A stretch of DNA of 28,561 nucleotides from Azonexus sp. GTDB lineage: Bacteria; Pseudomonadota; Gammaproteobacteria; Burkholderiales; Rhodocyclaceae. Where the stretch lies: positions 1-28,561 of the forward strand of contig JAISPT010000077.1 of the NCBI GenBank assembly GCA_031274715.1. Direction: 5' to 3'. Positions 1-7,440 of the stretch are shown piece after piece; position 1 is the stretch's first letter; every line of letters starts with the position of its first letter. The notes under the pieces are model-generated. The model made no database searches, was not told where the DNA came from, and saw only the letters and a list, made by a program, of their open reading frames with translations. A program made the translations under genes and the position numbers.

Positions 1-440
1 TTAATCCCAAGCTCTTTAAAACGGCTTTCCATCAGGTCTTTTCTAGGCCAAGTGTGAACAGAGCGTACTTCCATCACCACCTTCCGCCCCGGCAAGATAT
101 GCACAACGCCGTAATGCGCTAGATCGGGCCACCATTTTTCTATGGTGGCGGTGGTTTTGTAATCTCCACCTGATGATTGAATCATCACGTCCACTTGCTT
201 TGCGCCAACAGGCAAGTCAAAGCAACACATCCCGCTTCCACCGGAAACGCCACCATTTTCTGTCTTGGCAATTACAGAGCCTGCAATTTTTCCATTGATC
301 GCTACCGACGCGATACTGTCCTGGCTATAGTTATAAACAATTCCAGTCAGACTGACAGTTTCTGGCTCTCTGGCTGAGCAGGCAGTTATCCCAATCAGTA
401 TAGCGATCAATAAAGCCAAGCCCTTGAATTCCATCTTCAT
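1..440 (-). CDS. DUF3304-like lipoprotein, 3' end cut by window edge
   Basis: The frame is open from ATG at 440 to the window edge (146 codons plus two bases, no stop), so the C-terminus is missing. The start is supported by a GGAAGG ribosome site 8 bases upstream; a second in-frame ATG at 434 lies too far from it. The N-terminus is a lipoprotein signal: a hydrophobic stretch at residues 8-20 and an ITAC lipobox with Cys21. After it come a YNYS segment (36-39), a glycine-rich GGVSGGSG run and a CC pair (72-73) followed by DLPVG. I recognise this as the DUF3304 pattern (tyrosine near the N-terminus, GGGG, VCC, LP). The molecular function is unknown. In other genomes I recall such lipoproteins near type VI secretion effector genes, but nothing here shows that. 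Codon use is more AT-rich than in neighbouring genes, which suggests recent acquisition. Confidence 0.7.
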   Translation of the reverse strand, partial: MKMEFKGLALLIAILIGITACSAREPETVSLTGIVYNYSQDSIASVAINGKIAGSVIAKTENGGVSGGSGMCCFDLPVGAKQVDVMIQSSGGDYKTTATIEKWWPDLAHYGVVHILPGRKVVMEVRSVHTWPRKDLMESRFKELGI

Positions 441-478
441 GGTGATTGCCTTCCATCGCTTGAGTTAACTGACATTCT

Positions 479-754
479 CTAGCTGTTGCATTTGTTCAGG
501 CACTCTACAGAAATTCGGCTCCAGTCGTCCTTCTCATCTTCGTGTCCATCAAGCCCCTGGGCCTGTACCAATCCAACAACATTACCAAGTTTCACGCCAG
601 AAAATGTCTTTCTGATGGAATTGCGAATGGCCTCGCCTTCGTGCCATCTCTTCGATAGTTGAAGCGCCTGTTCAATGGTCGGGCGGCCGTAGCCGCAAGC
701 TTTCATTTCTTCAATGTCTGCTGGCGACGGATACTCATGGCATACGCGGCCCAC
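479..754 (-). CDS. Short DUF6714-like ORF, probably C-terminally truncated
   Basis: A 91-residue frame opens at GTG 754, directly after an in-frame TGA, and closes with TAG at 479. The upstream GAGGAGGAG that ends the EF-G paralogue gene could act as its ribosome site. The motifs CGYGRPTIEQALQLS, RWHEGEAI, GLVQAQGLD and DEKDDWSRI look like the DUF6714 family as I remember it. In that family the protein continues past the LNxC(H/N)S segment into a conserved part rich in Phe, Asp and Gly. Here a stop follows NKCNS at once, and the spacer between GLD and DEKDDW also looks shortened. No continuation is visible in the other frames before the DUF3304 gene starts. It is therefore probably a remnant. 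The function of the family is unknown. Base composition is lower in GC than in the EF-G gene next door. Confidence 0.5.
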   Translation of the reverse strand: MGRVCHEYPSPADIEEMKACGYGRPTIEQALQLSKRWHEGEAIRNSIRKTFSGVKLGNVVGLVQAQGLDGHEDEKDDWSRISVECLNKCNS

Positions 755-762
755 TCATCGGC

Positions 763-2814
763 CTACTCCTCCTCATCATGCAGCTGGAACTTGCTCGCCA
801 TCTGTTGCTGCACGTTGGGTGGCACGGCGGCGTAGCGAGCGAGTTCGATGGTGTAGCTGCCCTGGCCGCCGGTCAGGGATTTGAGGCGCGACTGGTAGTC
901 GTTGAGTTCGGCGAGCGGCACTTCGCCGCTGATGACGGCCATGCCGTGGCCGCGTCCGTCGGTACCGGTGATGTGGCCGCGGCGGCCTGAGAGGTCACCG
1001 GTCAGGTCGCCGATGGCGGCTTCGGGGACGACGATCTCGATGTTGACGATGGGTTCGAGCACGATCGGTCGGGCGGTGCGGATAGCCTCGACGACTGCCT
1101 TGCGGGCGGCGATGGTGAAGGCCACTTCCTTGCCGTCGACGGCGTGGGTCTTGCCGTCGTACACCGTGACTTTCAGATCCTCGACCTCGTAGCCGGCGAC
1201 GACGCCGCCCTCCAGGCCCTGGCGCACGCCTTTCTCGACGGCGGCCATGAAGACACCGGGAATGACACCGCCCTTGACCGCGTCGATGAACTCGAAGCCT
1301 TCGCCGCGTCCCTTCGGCTCGATGCGCAGATGCACTTCGCCGAACTGGCCGGCGCCGCCCGACTGCTTCTTATGCCGGTACATCGCCTCGGCCGGCGCGG
1401 TGATGGTTTCGCGATAGGGAATGCGCGGCGGCTGGGTATCGACTTCCAGCTTGTATTGGCTGGCCATTTTCTCCAGCTTGGATTTCAGGTGAATTTCGCC
1501 GAGACCGCGGATGACCGTCTCGTTGCTGCTCGGATGGCGCTCGACAACGAAGGTGGGGTCTTCCATGGCCAGCTTGTTGAGAATGTCGAACAGGCGCTGT
1601 TCGTCGCCCTTTTTCTTGGTTTCCACGGCCAACCCGGCCATCGGCTTGGGAAATTCGAGCGGCACCAGATGGATGTGGTCCTCGTCGTGCGAGTCGTGCA
1701 GCACGCTGTCGAAAGCGATTTCGTCGACCTTGGCGATGGCACCGATGTCGCCCGGCAGCAGTTCGTCGACCTCGACCGTGTCCTTGCCCTGTAACAGGTA
1801 GAGGTGGGCGACCTTGAACGGCCGCTTGCCGTCGCCGACGAACAACTGCATGTCCTTCCTCACCGTACCCTGATGCACGCGGAAGATACCGATCTTGCCC
1901 ATGTAAGGATCGGCCACCACCTTGAAGACATGGGCCAGCACGTGCAGCCCGGCATCCGGCCGGGCGGCGAAAGGCTCGATCACCGCACCCGGCTCACCGC
2001 GATAGAACAGCGGCGGGTTGCCTTCGGCCGGATTCGGCGCCAGCGAGGCCAGCACGTGCAGCAATTGCGGAATGCCGGCACCGGTCTTGGCCGAGGTGAA
2101 CAGGATCGGGATCAGGTGCCCTTCGCGCAGCGCCTTCTCGAACGGTGCATGCAGATCGGCGACGCTCGGGTCGACACCGTCTTCCAGATAGCGGGCGAGC
2201 AGATCCTCGTCTTCCTCGACGACCTGGTCGATCAGCGCTTGGTGGGCAGCGGCGACGGAGGCGAAATCGGCATCGCCGGCATCGTGTTCGAACACCTCGA
2301 CGACATCCGCCCCGCCGTGCGCCGGCAGGTCAAGAATCATGCACTGCTTGCCGAAACGCTCGCGGATGTCGGCCACCAGACCCGGTAGATCAAGGTTTTC
2401 GGCGTCGATCTTGTTGATCACGATCATCCGGCACAGCTTGCGCTCGGCGGCATGGCGCATCATGCGCTCGGTCATCAGTTCGATGCCGGTCTGGGCATTG
2501 ACCACGATCAGCGCGGTATCGACCCCGGCCAGCGCGGCGATGGCCTGGCCGGCGAAATCCGGGTAGCCCGGCGTGTCGATCAGGTGCACGCGGGTTTCTT
2601 CATGGCTGAAACCGGCCACCGCCGACTGCAGCGAGTGGCCGGCTTCCTTTTCCTGGGGATCGTAATCGCAGACGGTGTTGCCCTTGTCGACACTGCCGCG
2701 CGCGGCGATGGCGCCGGTGGCGTGCAGCAGGGCCTCGGCCAGAGACGTCTTGCCGGCGGCACCATGGCCGACCAGGGCGATGGAACGGAGTGCCTCGGTG
2801 GTAATTTTCGACAT
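763..2814 (-). CDS. Elongation factor G-like GTPase (EF-G paralogue, FusA2 type)
   Basis: This is a 683-residue cytoplasmic translational GTPase with all five EF-G domains. The G1 loop is GHGAAGKTS (16-24), G3 is DTPGYPDF (80-87) and G4 is NKID (134-137). A beta-barrel domain II, domain III (ERHPSSNETVIRGLGEIHL), domain IV (GGAGQFGEVHLRIEP) and a C-terminal domain V (GRRGHITGTDGRG) follow. Two features set it apart from housekeeping EF-G: switch I reads EKEAGHSLQ instead of the usual RGITI, and the GTPase His of DTPGH is Tyr. Both fit the EF-G-like subfamily that stands apart from rpsL-rpsG-fusA-tuf. Its precise role (ribosome rescue, recycling or stress translation) cannot be read from sequence. 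The start at 2814 has AGGGAG 6 bases upstream; the frame is open to a TTG at 2838, which has no ribosome site. The gene follows a small membrane protein gene by about 30 bases. Confidence 0.9.
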   Translation of the reverse strand: MSKITTEALRSIALVGHGAAGKTSLAEALLHATGAIAARGSVDKGNTVCDYDPQEKEAGHSLQSAVAGFSHEETRVHLIDTPGYPDFAGQAIAALAGVDTALIVVNAQTGIELMTERMMRHAAERKLCRMIVINKIDAENLDLPGLVADIRERFGKQCMILDLPAHGGADVVEVFEHDAGDADFASVAAAHQALIDQVVEEDEDLLARYLEDGVDPSVADLHAPFEKALREGHLIPILFTSAKTGAGIPQLLHVLASLAPNPAEGNPPLFYRGEPGAVIEPFAARPDAGLHVLAHVFKVVADPYMGKIGIFRVHQGTVRKDMQLFVGDGKRPFKVAHLYLLQGKDTVEVDELLPGDIGAIAKVDEIAFDSVLHDSHDEDHIHLVPLEFPKPMAGLAVETKKKGDEQRLFDILNKLAMEDPTFVVERHPSSNETVIRGLGEIHLKSKLEKMASQYKLEVDTQPPRIPYRETITAPAEAMYRHKKQSGGAGQFGEVHLRIEPKGRGEGFEFIDAVKGGVIPGVFMAAVEKGVRQGLEGGVVAGYEVEDLKVTVYDGKTHAVDGKEVAFTIAARKAVVEAIRTARPIVLEPIVNIEIVVPEAAIGDLTGDLSGRRGHITGTDGRGHGMAVISGEVPLAELNDYQSRLKSLTGGQGSYTIELARYAAVPPNVQQQMASKFQLHDEEE

Positions 2815-2847
2815 CTTGTTCTCCCTGAGCGTTAGCAAATCGTTTAA

Positions 2848-3153
2848 TTATTTGACGCCGGCCGCCATCCGGTCGACGAAATACGGCCCGGCGCCATAGA
2901 GCAAGCCGACTGCCAGCGCCAGCAACAGCACCCCGAACAGCAGTTGCTTGCCGGGCCGGGCGAAATCGCTCCAATGGCGGCCGGCGAACCACAGTGGGCC
3001 AAGCACCGGCAGCAGCATCGCCGGCAACCAGTACAGCCAGCCAAAATCGAAAGAGGCCGGCAGTGTGCCGAGATAACCGACCAGCACCAGCGCGCCGCCA
3101 ACGGCAATCAGGATGGCGACGGTGAAGATGAAGACGAGGAACCAGGCGTCCAT
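2848..3153 (-). CDS. Small three-helix membrane protein downstream of glmU
   Basis: This is a 101-residue, strongly hydrophobic protein. Predicted membrane segments are at about residues 5-28, 38-56 and 71-91, separated by a short Arg/His-containing loop (AGRHWSDFARPGK). It ends with a short tail DRMAAGVK. The ATG at 3153 overlaps the glmU stop codon in a TGATG arrangement, so translation is probably coupled to glmU. I do not recognise a named family. Composition matches the neighbouring housekeeping genes. The length, coupling and continuous hydrophobic pattern make it more likely a real gene than a chance frame. A role in the cell envelope would fit the glmU link, but that is only inference. 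Confidence 0.75.
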   Translation of the reverse strand: MDAWFLVFIFTVAILIAVGGALVLVGYLGTLPASFDFGWLYWLPAMLLPVLGPLWFAGRHWSDFARPGKQLLFGVLLLALAVGLLYGAGPYFVDRMAAGVK

Positions 3154-4511
3154 CACTGCTTCGCTTTCTGCGGCCGTTTCCAGCCGCTCAAGGTGACCTG
3201 CCGAGGGCGGGAGACGGTCAGTTCGCCGGCCGGCGCATCCTTGGTCAAGGTCGTGCCGGCCCCGAGCGTCGCACCGCGTCCGACGCGCACCGGCGCGACG
3301 AGCTGGGTATCGGAACCGATGAAGACATCATCCTCGATCACTGTCTTAAACTTGTTGGCGCCATCATAATTGCAGGTGATGGTGCCAGCGCCGACGTTGA
3401 CCCGTTGGCCAATCTCGGCGTCGCCGATATAGGCTAGGTGGTTGACCTTGGACTGGGCGCCGACGACGCTCTTCTTGATCTCGACGAAGTTGCCAACATG
3501 CACCTCTGGCCCCAGCTCGGTGCCGGGACGCAGCCGGGCATAGGGGCCAAGCACGCTGTCTGGGCCGATCACCGCATCCTCGAAATGGCAGAAGGCGGCA
3601 ATGCGCGTGCCGGCGCCAACCTTGACGTTTTTCAGCACACAGTAGGGGCCGACCTCGACAGCGTCGGCCAGTTCGACCCGGCCCTCGAAAACGCAGCCGA
3701 CGTCGATGAATACGTCGCGTCCGTGCTTGAGTTCGCCGCGGATATCGATACGCTCCGGATCGGCCAGGCGCACGCCGGCAACCAGCAATTGTCCGGCGAG
3801 GTTGCGCTGATGCTGGCGCTCCAACTCGGCCAACTGAACCTTGCTGTTGACGCCAAGCACCTCCCACTCGCCATCCGGCTGTGCGGTGCGCACCGGTAGC
3901 CCCTCGGCCACTGCCAGGGCAACGATGTCGGTCAGGTAATACTCGCCCTGGGCATTGTCGTTCTTCAGCCGGCCCATCCAGTCGGCCAGACGGGCGGTCG
4001 GCATGACCATGATGCCGGTGTTGATCTCGCGGATCGCTTTCTCGGCCTCTGTCGCGTCCTTCTGCTCGACGATGCACCGCACTTGGCCAGCGCCGTCGCG
4101 GACGATACGGCCGTAGCCGGTCGGGTCGGCGAGATCGACAGTGAGGATGGCCAAGCCATCCTTGCCGGCCTGTAGCAAGCGCTTGAGCGTTGCCGCCGTG
4201 GTCAGCGGCACATCGCCGTAGAGGACCAGGGTCTGGGCAGCCGAGCCGAGATGCGGCAAGGCCTGGGCAACGGCATGGCCGGTGCCCAGTTGCTGCGCTT
4301 GCTCGGCCCAGGCGATGTCGGGCGCGGCCAGCGTGGCGCAGACGACATCACCGCCGTGGCCGTAGACAACGATCAGTTTTTCCGGCGAGAGGCCGCGCGC
4401 GGTATCGATCACGTGCTGGGCAAGCGCCCTGCCGGCGATTGGGTGCAGCACCTTGGGCAGGTTCGAATGCATGCGCTTGCCCTGGCCGGCAGCGAGGATG
4501 ACGATGTTCAT
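3153..4511 (-). CDS. glmU: Bifunctional GlmU: GlcN-1-P acetyltransferase / GlcNAc-1-P uridyltransferase
   Basis: GlmU makes UDP-GlcNAc for peptidoglycan and lipopolysaccharide in the cytoplasm. It acetylates glucosamine-1-phosphate with its C-terminal domain and then uridylates it with its N-terminal domain. The 452 residues match the family's usual length. The N-terminal pyrophosphorylase domain (1 to about 230) shows LAAGQGKRM (6-14), QLGTGHA (74-80) and YGDVPL (98-103, with metal-binding Asp100). The C-terminal left-handed beta-helix (about 250-430) shows hexapeptide repeats, RLRPGTEL, and KVNHLAYIGD with the probable catalytic His358. The ATG at 4511 fits the family N-terminus MNIVILAAG; no strong ribosome site is visible. 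It lies 43 bases downstream of a winged-helix membrane protein gene and overlaps the next small membrane protein gene by one base. Confidence 0.97.
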   Translation of the reverse strand: MNIVILAAGQGKRMHSNLPKVLHPIAGRALAQHVIDTARGLSPEKLIVVYGHGGDVVCATLAAPDIAWAEQAQQLGTGHAVAQALPHLGSAAQTLVLYGDVPLTTAATLKRLLQAGKDGLAILTVDLADPTGYGRIVRDGAGQVRCIVEQKDATEAEKAIREINTGIMVMPTARLADWMGRLKNDNAQGEYYLTDIVALAVAEGLPVRTAQPDGEWEVLGVNSKVQLAELERQHQRNLAGQLLVAGVRLADPERIDIRGELKHGRDVFIDVGCVFEGRVELADAVEVGPYCVLKNVKVGAGTRIAAFCHFEDAVIGPDSVLGPYARLRPGTELGPEVHVGNFVEIKKSVVGAQSKVNHLAYIGDAEIGQRVNVGAGTITCNYDGANKFKTVIEDDVFIGSDTQLVAPVRVGRGATLGAGTTLTKDAPAGELTVSRPRQVTLSGWKRPQKAKQ

Positions 4512-4532
4512 AAGCGAGTTTTCAATCGAGCA

Positions 4533-4551
4533 CCGGCTAACAGCCAGCCGG
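4533..4551. other. Inverted repeat between the winged-helix gene and glmU
   Basis: Six-base arms CCGGCT/AGCCGG flank a 7-base loop, just downstream of the stop codon at 4555. On the plus strand it is followed by TTTT, but no plus-strand gene precedes it. On the minus strand there is no T run after it, so it would be a weak attenuator or an RNA-end stabiliser rather than a full terminator. Confidence 0.3.
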
Positions 4552-4554
4552 GTT

Positions 4555-5274
4555 TTATGCGGATTTCCTGTCTTCCTGGCCGGCTAGGATTTCGCCGAGC
4601 ACGGCCTTGCCGCGGGCCGAAACCGCCCAGTGCAGGACGTTCTTGTCGTTGATGCGGGTTTCGATGACGCCCAGGGCCTTCATCACCGTCAGCCGATGGC
4701 TGACGAAGTCGCGGGCCTGGCCGGTACGTTCGCAGATGGCGGCGAGATTGCCATAGACAAAGCTCTCCTCGGCCAGTGCGCGCAAAATTTCGACGTCGTT
4801 GTAGGACAGTACCTCGCGCGGCTCCGGCTCGACTGCGACCGCCGGCTCGACGCGAGCCGCGGCCTCCTCCTGCTGTTGCCGCTGCAACTGGCCGACTTCG
4901 CGGCGGACCTGATCGAGCTGGCCGAGCAGGCGCTGGGCGACGTTTTCCATCAGGCGCCTTGATGCGACCACGTAGATCAGGCAGAAGCCGGCGAAGGCGA
5001 AGAAATCGACCGGCTTGGTACGCGCCCCTTCGAGCAGGGTACTGGAGATCATGTTGAGGAACAGCGGCACGGTCAGCGCCGCGACGACGCCGAGGATCGG
5101 ATACCTCAACCAGCCGCGCCGGCCCGGTTCGCCCGGACGGTCAGCCAGGAAATAGTTGGCAATGCCACCGAGCGCCCCGGCCGCCACCATAATGGCCAGG
5201 ATGAGCAGCATGTGGGTATCGACGCCCCCGGTGGGCGCCGAGACTTGGAAAGCGGTTTGCAATTCTGCCGACAT
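4555..5274 (-). CDS. Membrane-anchored winged-helix protein (YEATS-associated-helix type)
   Basis: This is a 239-residue protein with three predicted membrane segments (about 22-44, 57-77 and 89-105). A Gln/Glu/Arg-rich coiled coil follows (107-141), then a Pro/Glu/Val linker (142-155) and a C-terminal winged helix-turn-helix (about 158-232, with ALAEESFVYGNLAAI and FVSHRLTVMKALGVIETR). The layout suggests a DNA- or protein-binding head tethered to the inner membrane. The N-terminal membrane part resembles proteins named YEATS-associated helix-containing, but that naming rests on memory and its function is unknown. The start at 5274 is supported by GGGGGG about 6 bases upstream. A plausible sigma-70 promoter at 5298-5326 suggests it starts its own transcript, which may run on into glmU. 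Confidence 0.8.
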   Translation of the reverse strand: MSAELQTAFQVSAPTGGVDTHMLLILAIMVAAGALGGIANYFLADRPGEPGRRGWLRYPILGVVAALTVPLFLNMISSTLLEGARTKPVDFFAFAGFCLIYVVASRRLMENVAQRLLGQLDQVRREVGQLQRQQQEEAAARVEPAVAVEPEPREVLSYNDVEILRALAEESFVYGNLAAICERTGQARDFVSHRLTVMKALGVIETRINDKNVLHWAVSARGKAVLGEILAGQEDRKSA

Positions 5275-5297
5275 GTGTTTCCCCCCTTGTGCCCGCC

Positions 5298-5326
5298 ATT
5301 TTCACACGATTGCCGCAGGCTGTCGA
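5298..5326 (-). promoter_or_regulatory. Candidate sigma-70 promoter for the winged-helix membrane gene
   Basis: On the minus strand, TCGACA (5326-5321) is separated by 17 bases from GAAAAT (5303-5298), which carries a TGn extension. The predicted start near 5291 leaves a short leader containing the G-rich ribosome site before ATG 5274. The -10 matches the consensus at 4 of 6 positions and the -35 at 5 of 6. Confidence 0.45.
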
Positions 5327-5531
5327 AGCGGGAACGCGGCCGGCCGGTTCAACCTGCCGCTCGGCCAGCAGCGCCCATGCGCTGTCCGGTCCTCGATACA
5401 TGAATGAGACGAACGGCGAAGCCCCACAGTATTGCCATGCGCTCCAGCGCCATCGTACTGGCCGGCGACAGCGGGCGCCGGGGCGAGGAGCAACATCAGT
5501 GAAGCGCCCCAGCCTGCACCGCTTCGCCTTC

Positions 5532-5567
5532 AGCCGCAGTTGATTAGCCGCAGCTGATTAGCCGCAG
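5532..5567. repeat. Tandem 14-bp repeat over a stop codon (2.5 copies)
   Basis: The unit AGCCGCAG(T/C)TGATT occurs at 5532-5545 and 5546-5559, and a partial third copy AGCCGCAG lies at 5560-5567. The repeat covers the TAA (5558-5560) of the secreted-protein gene and supplies its last codons (SSCG). It looks like slippage that may have moved the end of this frame. The rest of the gap 5275-5531 holds the promoter described above and no convincing gene. Confidence 0.7.
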
Positions 5568-7237
5568 GACGATTCGGCGACTTGCTCCAAGGTCGAAGGA
5601 TCTCTTGATTGCCTGCGTTTCAGCCAGCGACGCCCCAGCCATGCCACGATCAGGCAGAGGCCCAGCCCCGCTCCGGCAACCGGCAGCGGCACCGGTGACG
5701 GAGTTTTATGCTTGAGCGCCAGCCCGTCACGCAGCTTGTCCGGAAACGGCCGGTCGGCGACCGGTATGATTTTCCATTCACTACGGTCTGCCGGCGCTTG
5801 CTTCATATACTGGTCAAAGCCGTAGACGGGCGCCAGACCGTAGGCGCGGCTGGAAGGAATTTGCGGGATGCGGACGAACCAGATGGCCTCGATGTCCTGC
5901 GCCAGTTGCTGCTCAAGCGGCGTCAATTTGCGGCTGACACGGCCTTGTGCCAGTGCCAGCAAGTCGTTGCCCATCGCGTCGAAGGTGACAGCGGGGTAGA
6001 GGCGCGAGGTTTCCGTGGTCAGGTAGTCATAGAGCTTGCGGCCCTGGCCCAGGCTACGCTCGCTCGCCGCGACATAGAACCAAGCGGCGGTGGCTTTCGC
6101 GTAGCCTTCCACGCCGCGTTCCGGCACGCGCCAACCCAGTGTGCGGAAGGTGTCGATGCTGATGCCGGCGCAGTTGTCACGCGAGTGGTCGTAGACGAAA
6201 TCATGGCGGTAGAGATGCTGGTACACGCGGTTGATCGCGCCTTGGTACAGCGCTGCGGGCCGGTCGCTCTTGAAGGTGGCGACCAGCATGTAAGACGGGC
6301 GGTAGTAACTTTGGCCGCTGTTCAAATCCATCAGGTATTTGTCCACCGGCGTCGCGGCGGCAATGATGGCTTTCTCGCTGATGGAATCGAGGTTGTAGAA
6401 ATTATTGACCAGCCAGCGCGACCAGTTGCCGTCGGCCTCGAAGCGGCCAGTGACGACGCCGAAGTGACCGCCGTGGGCTTCATCGTCGTCGCCCTGGGCG
6501 CCGTTCAGCATCAGGCCGACGACGGCCTTGCCCGCCGCGTTTTCGGCAGCGCCGGGACTGCTCTCCCACAACAGACGCGCTTGGTAGGCGCTTTGCGCAC
6601 CGCCATTTTCGTACTGCACCAGTGACTTGAGCGACTCGTCGGCATCCAATGGTTTCGCCATGCCGCCAGCGCTGATGCGATAGTCCAGCGGCCACACGGT
6701 ACGGGCGACGAAGCCGGTTTCCCCGCTTTCTCCACGCAGACGCACCGGACGTTGAGAGAAGAACTTTTGGGTGTCGTCGTTCCAGTAGGAGAGGTTGCTC
6801 GGGACTTTGGGAACGATGTTGAAATCCAGCGTGTTGCCTTCGTCCAGCGTAACGGTTTTGCCATCCACCGACATTTGCGCCTGTGGAATAACGCTGCTCG
6901 AACCAAGCCAGACCACCGGTTGAGCGGCCAGATCAGGGTTATTTGCCGCCCATGCGGCGACATCGGCCTGCGCCCGCGTGCCCCGGGAAAAATCGGCGGC
7001 GTGCTGCACAGGCACGGCCAGCGGTTCGTTGTTGAAATACCACAACGCCTGCGGAACGGCCTGGCAGTCGCCGCAGCTTCCGTCGGTGATGCGAAAATCC
7101 CGCGCCGAGTACAGGCCCAATTTCCCGTCCTCGGTTGCCGGGATGGGCGCGCCATGCGCCGTCCACGCCACAGAAGCGAGCGCGCAGGCAAGTACGCGGC
7201 TTTTTTTCTTGTTATTCAATCTGCTCCCTCTTTTCAT
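5558..7237 (-). CDS. Secreted protein of unknown function with His/Asn-Cys core and VPLP C-terminal anchor
   Basis: This is a 559-residue exported protein (from ATG 7237). It opens with a basic N-region and hydrophobic stretch and a likely cleavage after AHGA (about residue 30). A CGDC pair lies at 55-58. The central part holds GGHFGVV (His258) and then HSRDNC (Cys356) followed by AGISIDTFRTLGW. A His before an Asn-Cys recalls circularly permuted papain/NlpC-like or DUF4105-like cysteine hydrolases, but I cannot place the family. Near the C-terminus, SPVPLPVAG (514-522), a hydrophobic stretch and RR/KRR (536-542) resemble PEP-CTERM/VPLP exosortase signals. An unusual 17-residue tail follows. 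The start is uncertain: TTG at 7219 has GAGGGAG 4 bases upstream, better than the weak AGGG before ATG 7237. Codons upstream of 7237 derive from a gltD tail copy and are not part of this gene. Confidence 0.75.
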   Translation of the reverse strand: MKRGSRLNNKKKSRVLACALASVAWTAHGAPIPATEDGKLGLYSARDFRITDGSCGDCQAVPQALWYFNNEPLAVPVQHAADFSRGTRAQADVAAWAANNPDLAAQPVVWLGSSSVIPQAQMSVDGKTVTLDEGNTLDFNIVPKVPSNLSYWNDDTQKFFSQRPVRLRGESGETGFVARTVWPLDYRISAGGMAKPLDADESLKSLVQYENGGAQSAYQARLLWESSPGAAENAAGKAVVGLMLNGAQGDDDEAHGGHFGVVTGRFEADGNWSRWLVNNFYNLDSISEKAIIAAATPVDKYLMDLNSGQSYYRPSYMLVATFKSDRPAALYQGAINRVYQHLYRHDFVYDHSRDNCAGISIDTFRTLGWRVPERGVEGYAKATAAWFYVAASERSLGQGRKLYDYLTTETSRLYPAVTFDAMGNDLLALAQGRVSRKLTPLEQQLAQDIEAIWFVRIPQIPSSRAYGLAPVYGFDQYMKQAPADRSEWKIIPVADRPFPDKLRDGLALKHKTPSPVPLPVAGAGLGLCLIVAWLGRRWLKRRQSRDPSTLEQVAESSCG

Positions 7238-7299
7238 GGTTGATGACCCTGGAAAGCGCGATTGGACACGCCCGCGCGGACCTGCGCAAGCACCACTCC

Positions 7300-7382
7300 G
7301 GGGCGATCCGCCACACCAGCACGGCAGAGTGGTTTCCCTCATCAGGAAAACACCAACCTCGCGGACAACCTGGCGGTCCTCG
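7300..7382 (-). repeat. Imperfect second copy of the gltD 3' end
   Basis: These 83 bases align without gaps to 7425-7507, the end of gltD plus 16 bases beyond its stop, with about 16 mismatches by hand. Read on the minus strand in the gltD frame it gives EDRQVVREVGVFLMRETTLP, against EGRQAAREVDTFLMGATTLP in gltD. Where gltD has its TGA stop this copy has TGG. It looks like a degenerate or foreign gltD tail left by recombination. Region 7238-7440 otherwise holds the hairpins listed below and no gene. Confidence 0.8.
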
Positions 7383-7385
7383 CCT

Positions 7386-7406
7386 AGGCGGGCCTACGGC
7401 CCGCCT
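7386..7406 (-). terminator. Strong GC hairpin after gltD
   Basis: A perfect 9-base stem AGGCGGGCC/GGCCCGCCT with a 3-base loop lies 35 bases past the gltD stop, between the true gltD end and its copy. It is the best terminator candidate for gltBD, although no clear T run follows on the minus strand (CTAGGCGAGG), so its action may be RNA stabilisation. Confidence 0.45.
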
Positions 7407-7416
7407 TCAACACACT

Positions 7417-7430
7417 CGCCCCTTGGGGCG
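7417..7430. other. Short palindrome just past the gltD stop
   Basis: CGCCCC-TT-GGGGCG lies 11 bases past the gltD stop. The right arm coincides with the edge of the repeated gltD tail segment. The two-base loop is too tight for a simple hairpin, so four or five pairs with a wider loop are more realistic. Confidence 0.3.
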
Positions 7431-7440
7431 ATCCGCCGCA

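Noticed and set aside
5302..5496. Minus-strand frame starting with a signal-like MLLLAPAPAVAG
   Set aside because: The rest is low-complexity and charged without a family pattern, there is no ribosome site, and a good promoter for the next gene lies over its end. It could be a gene remnant but I cannot support it.
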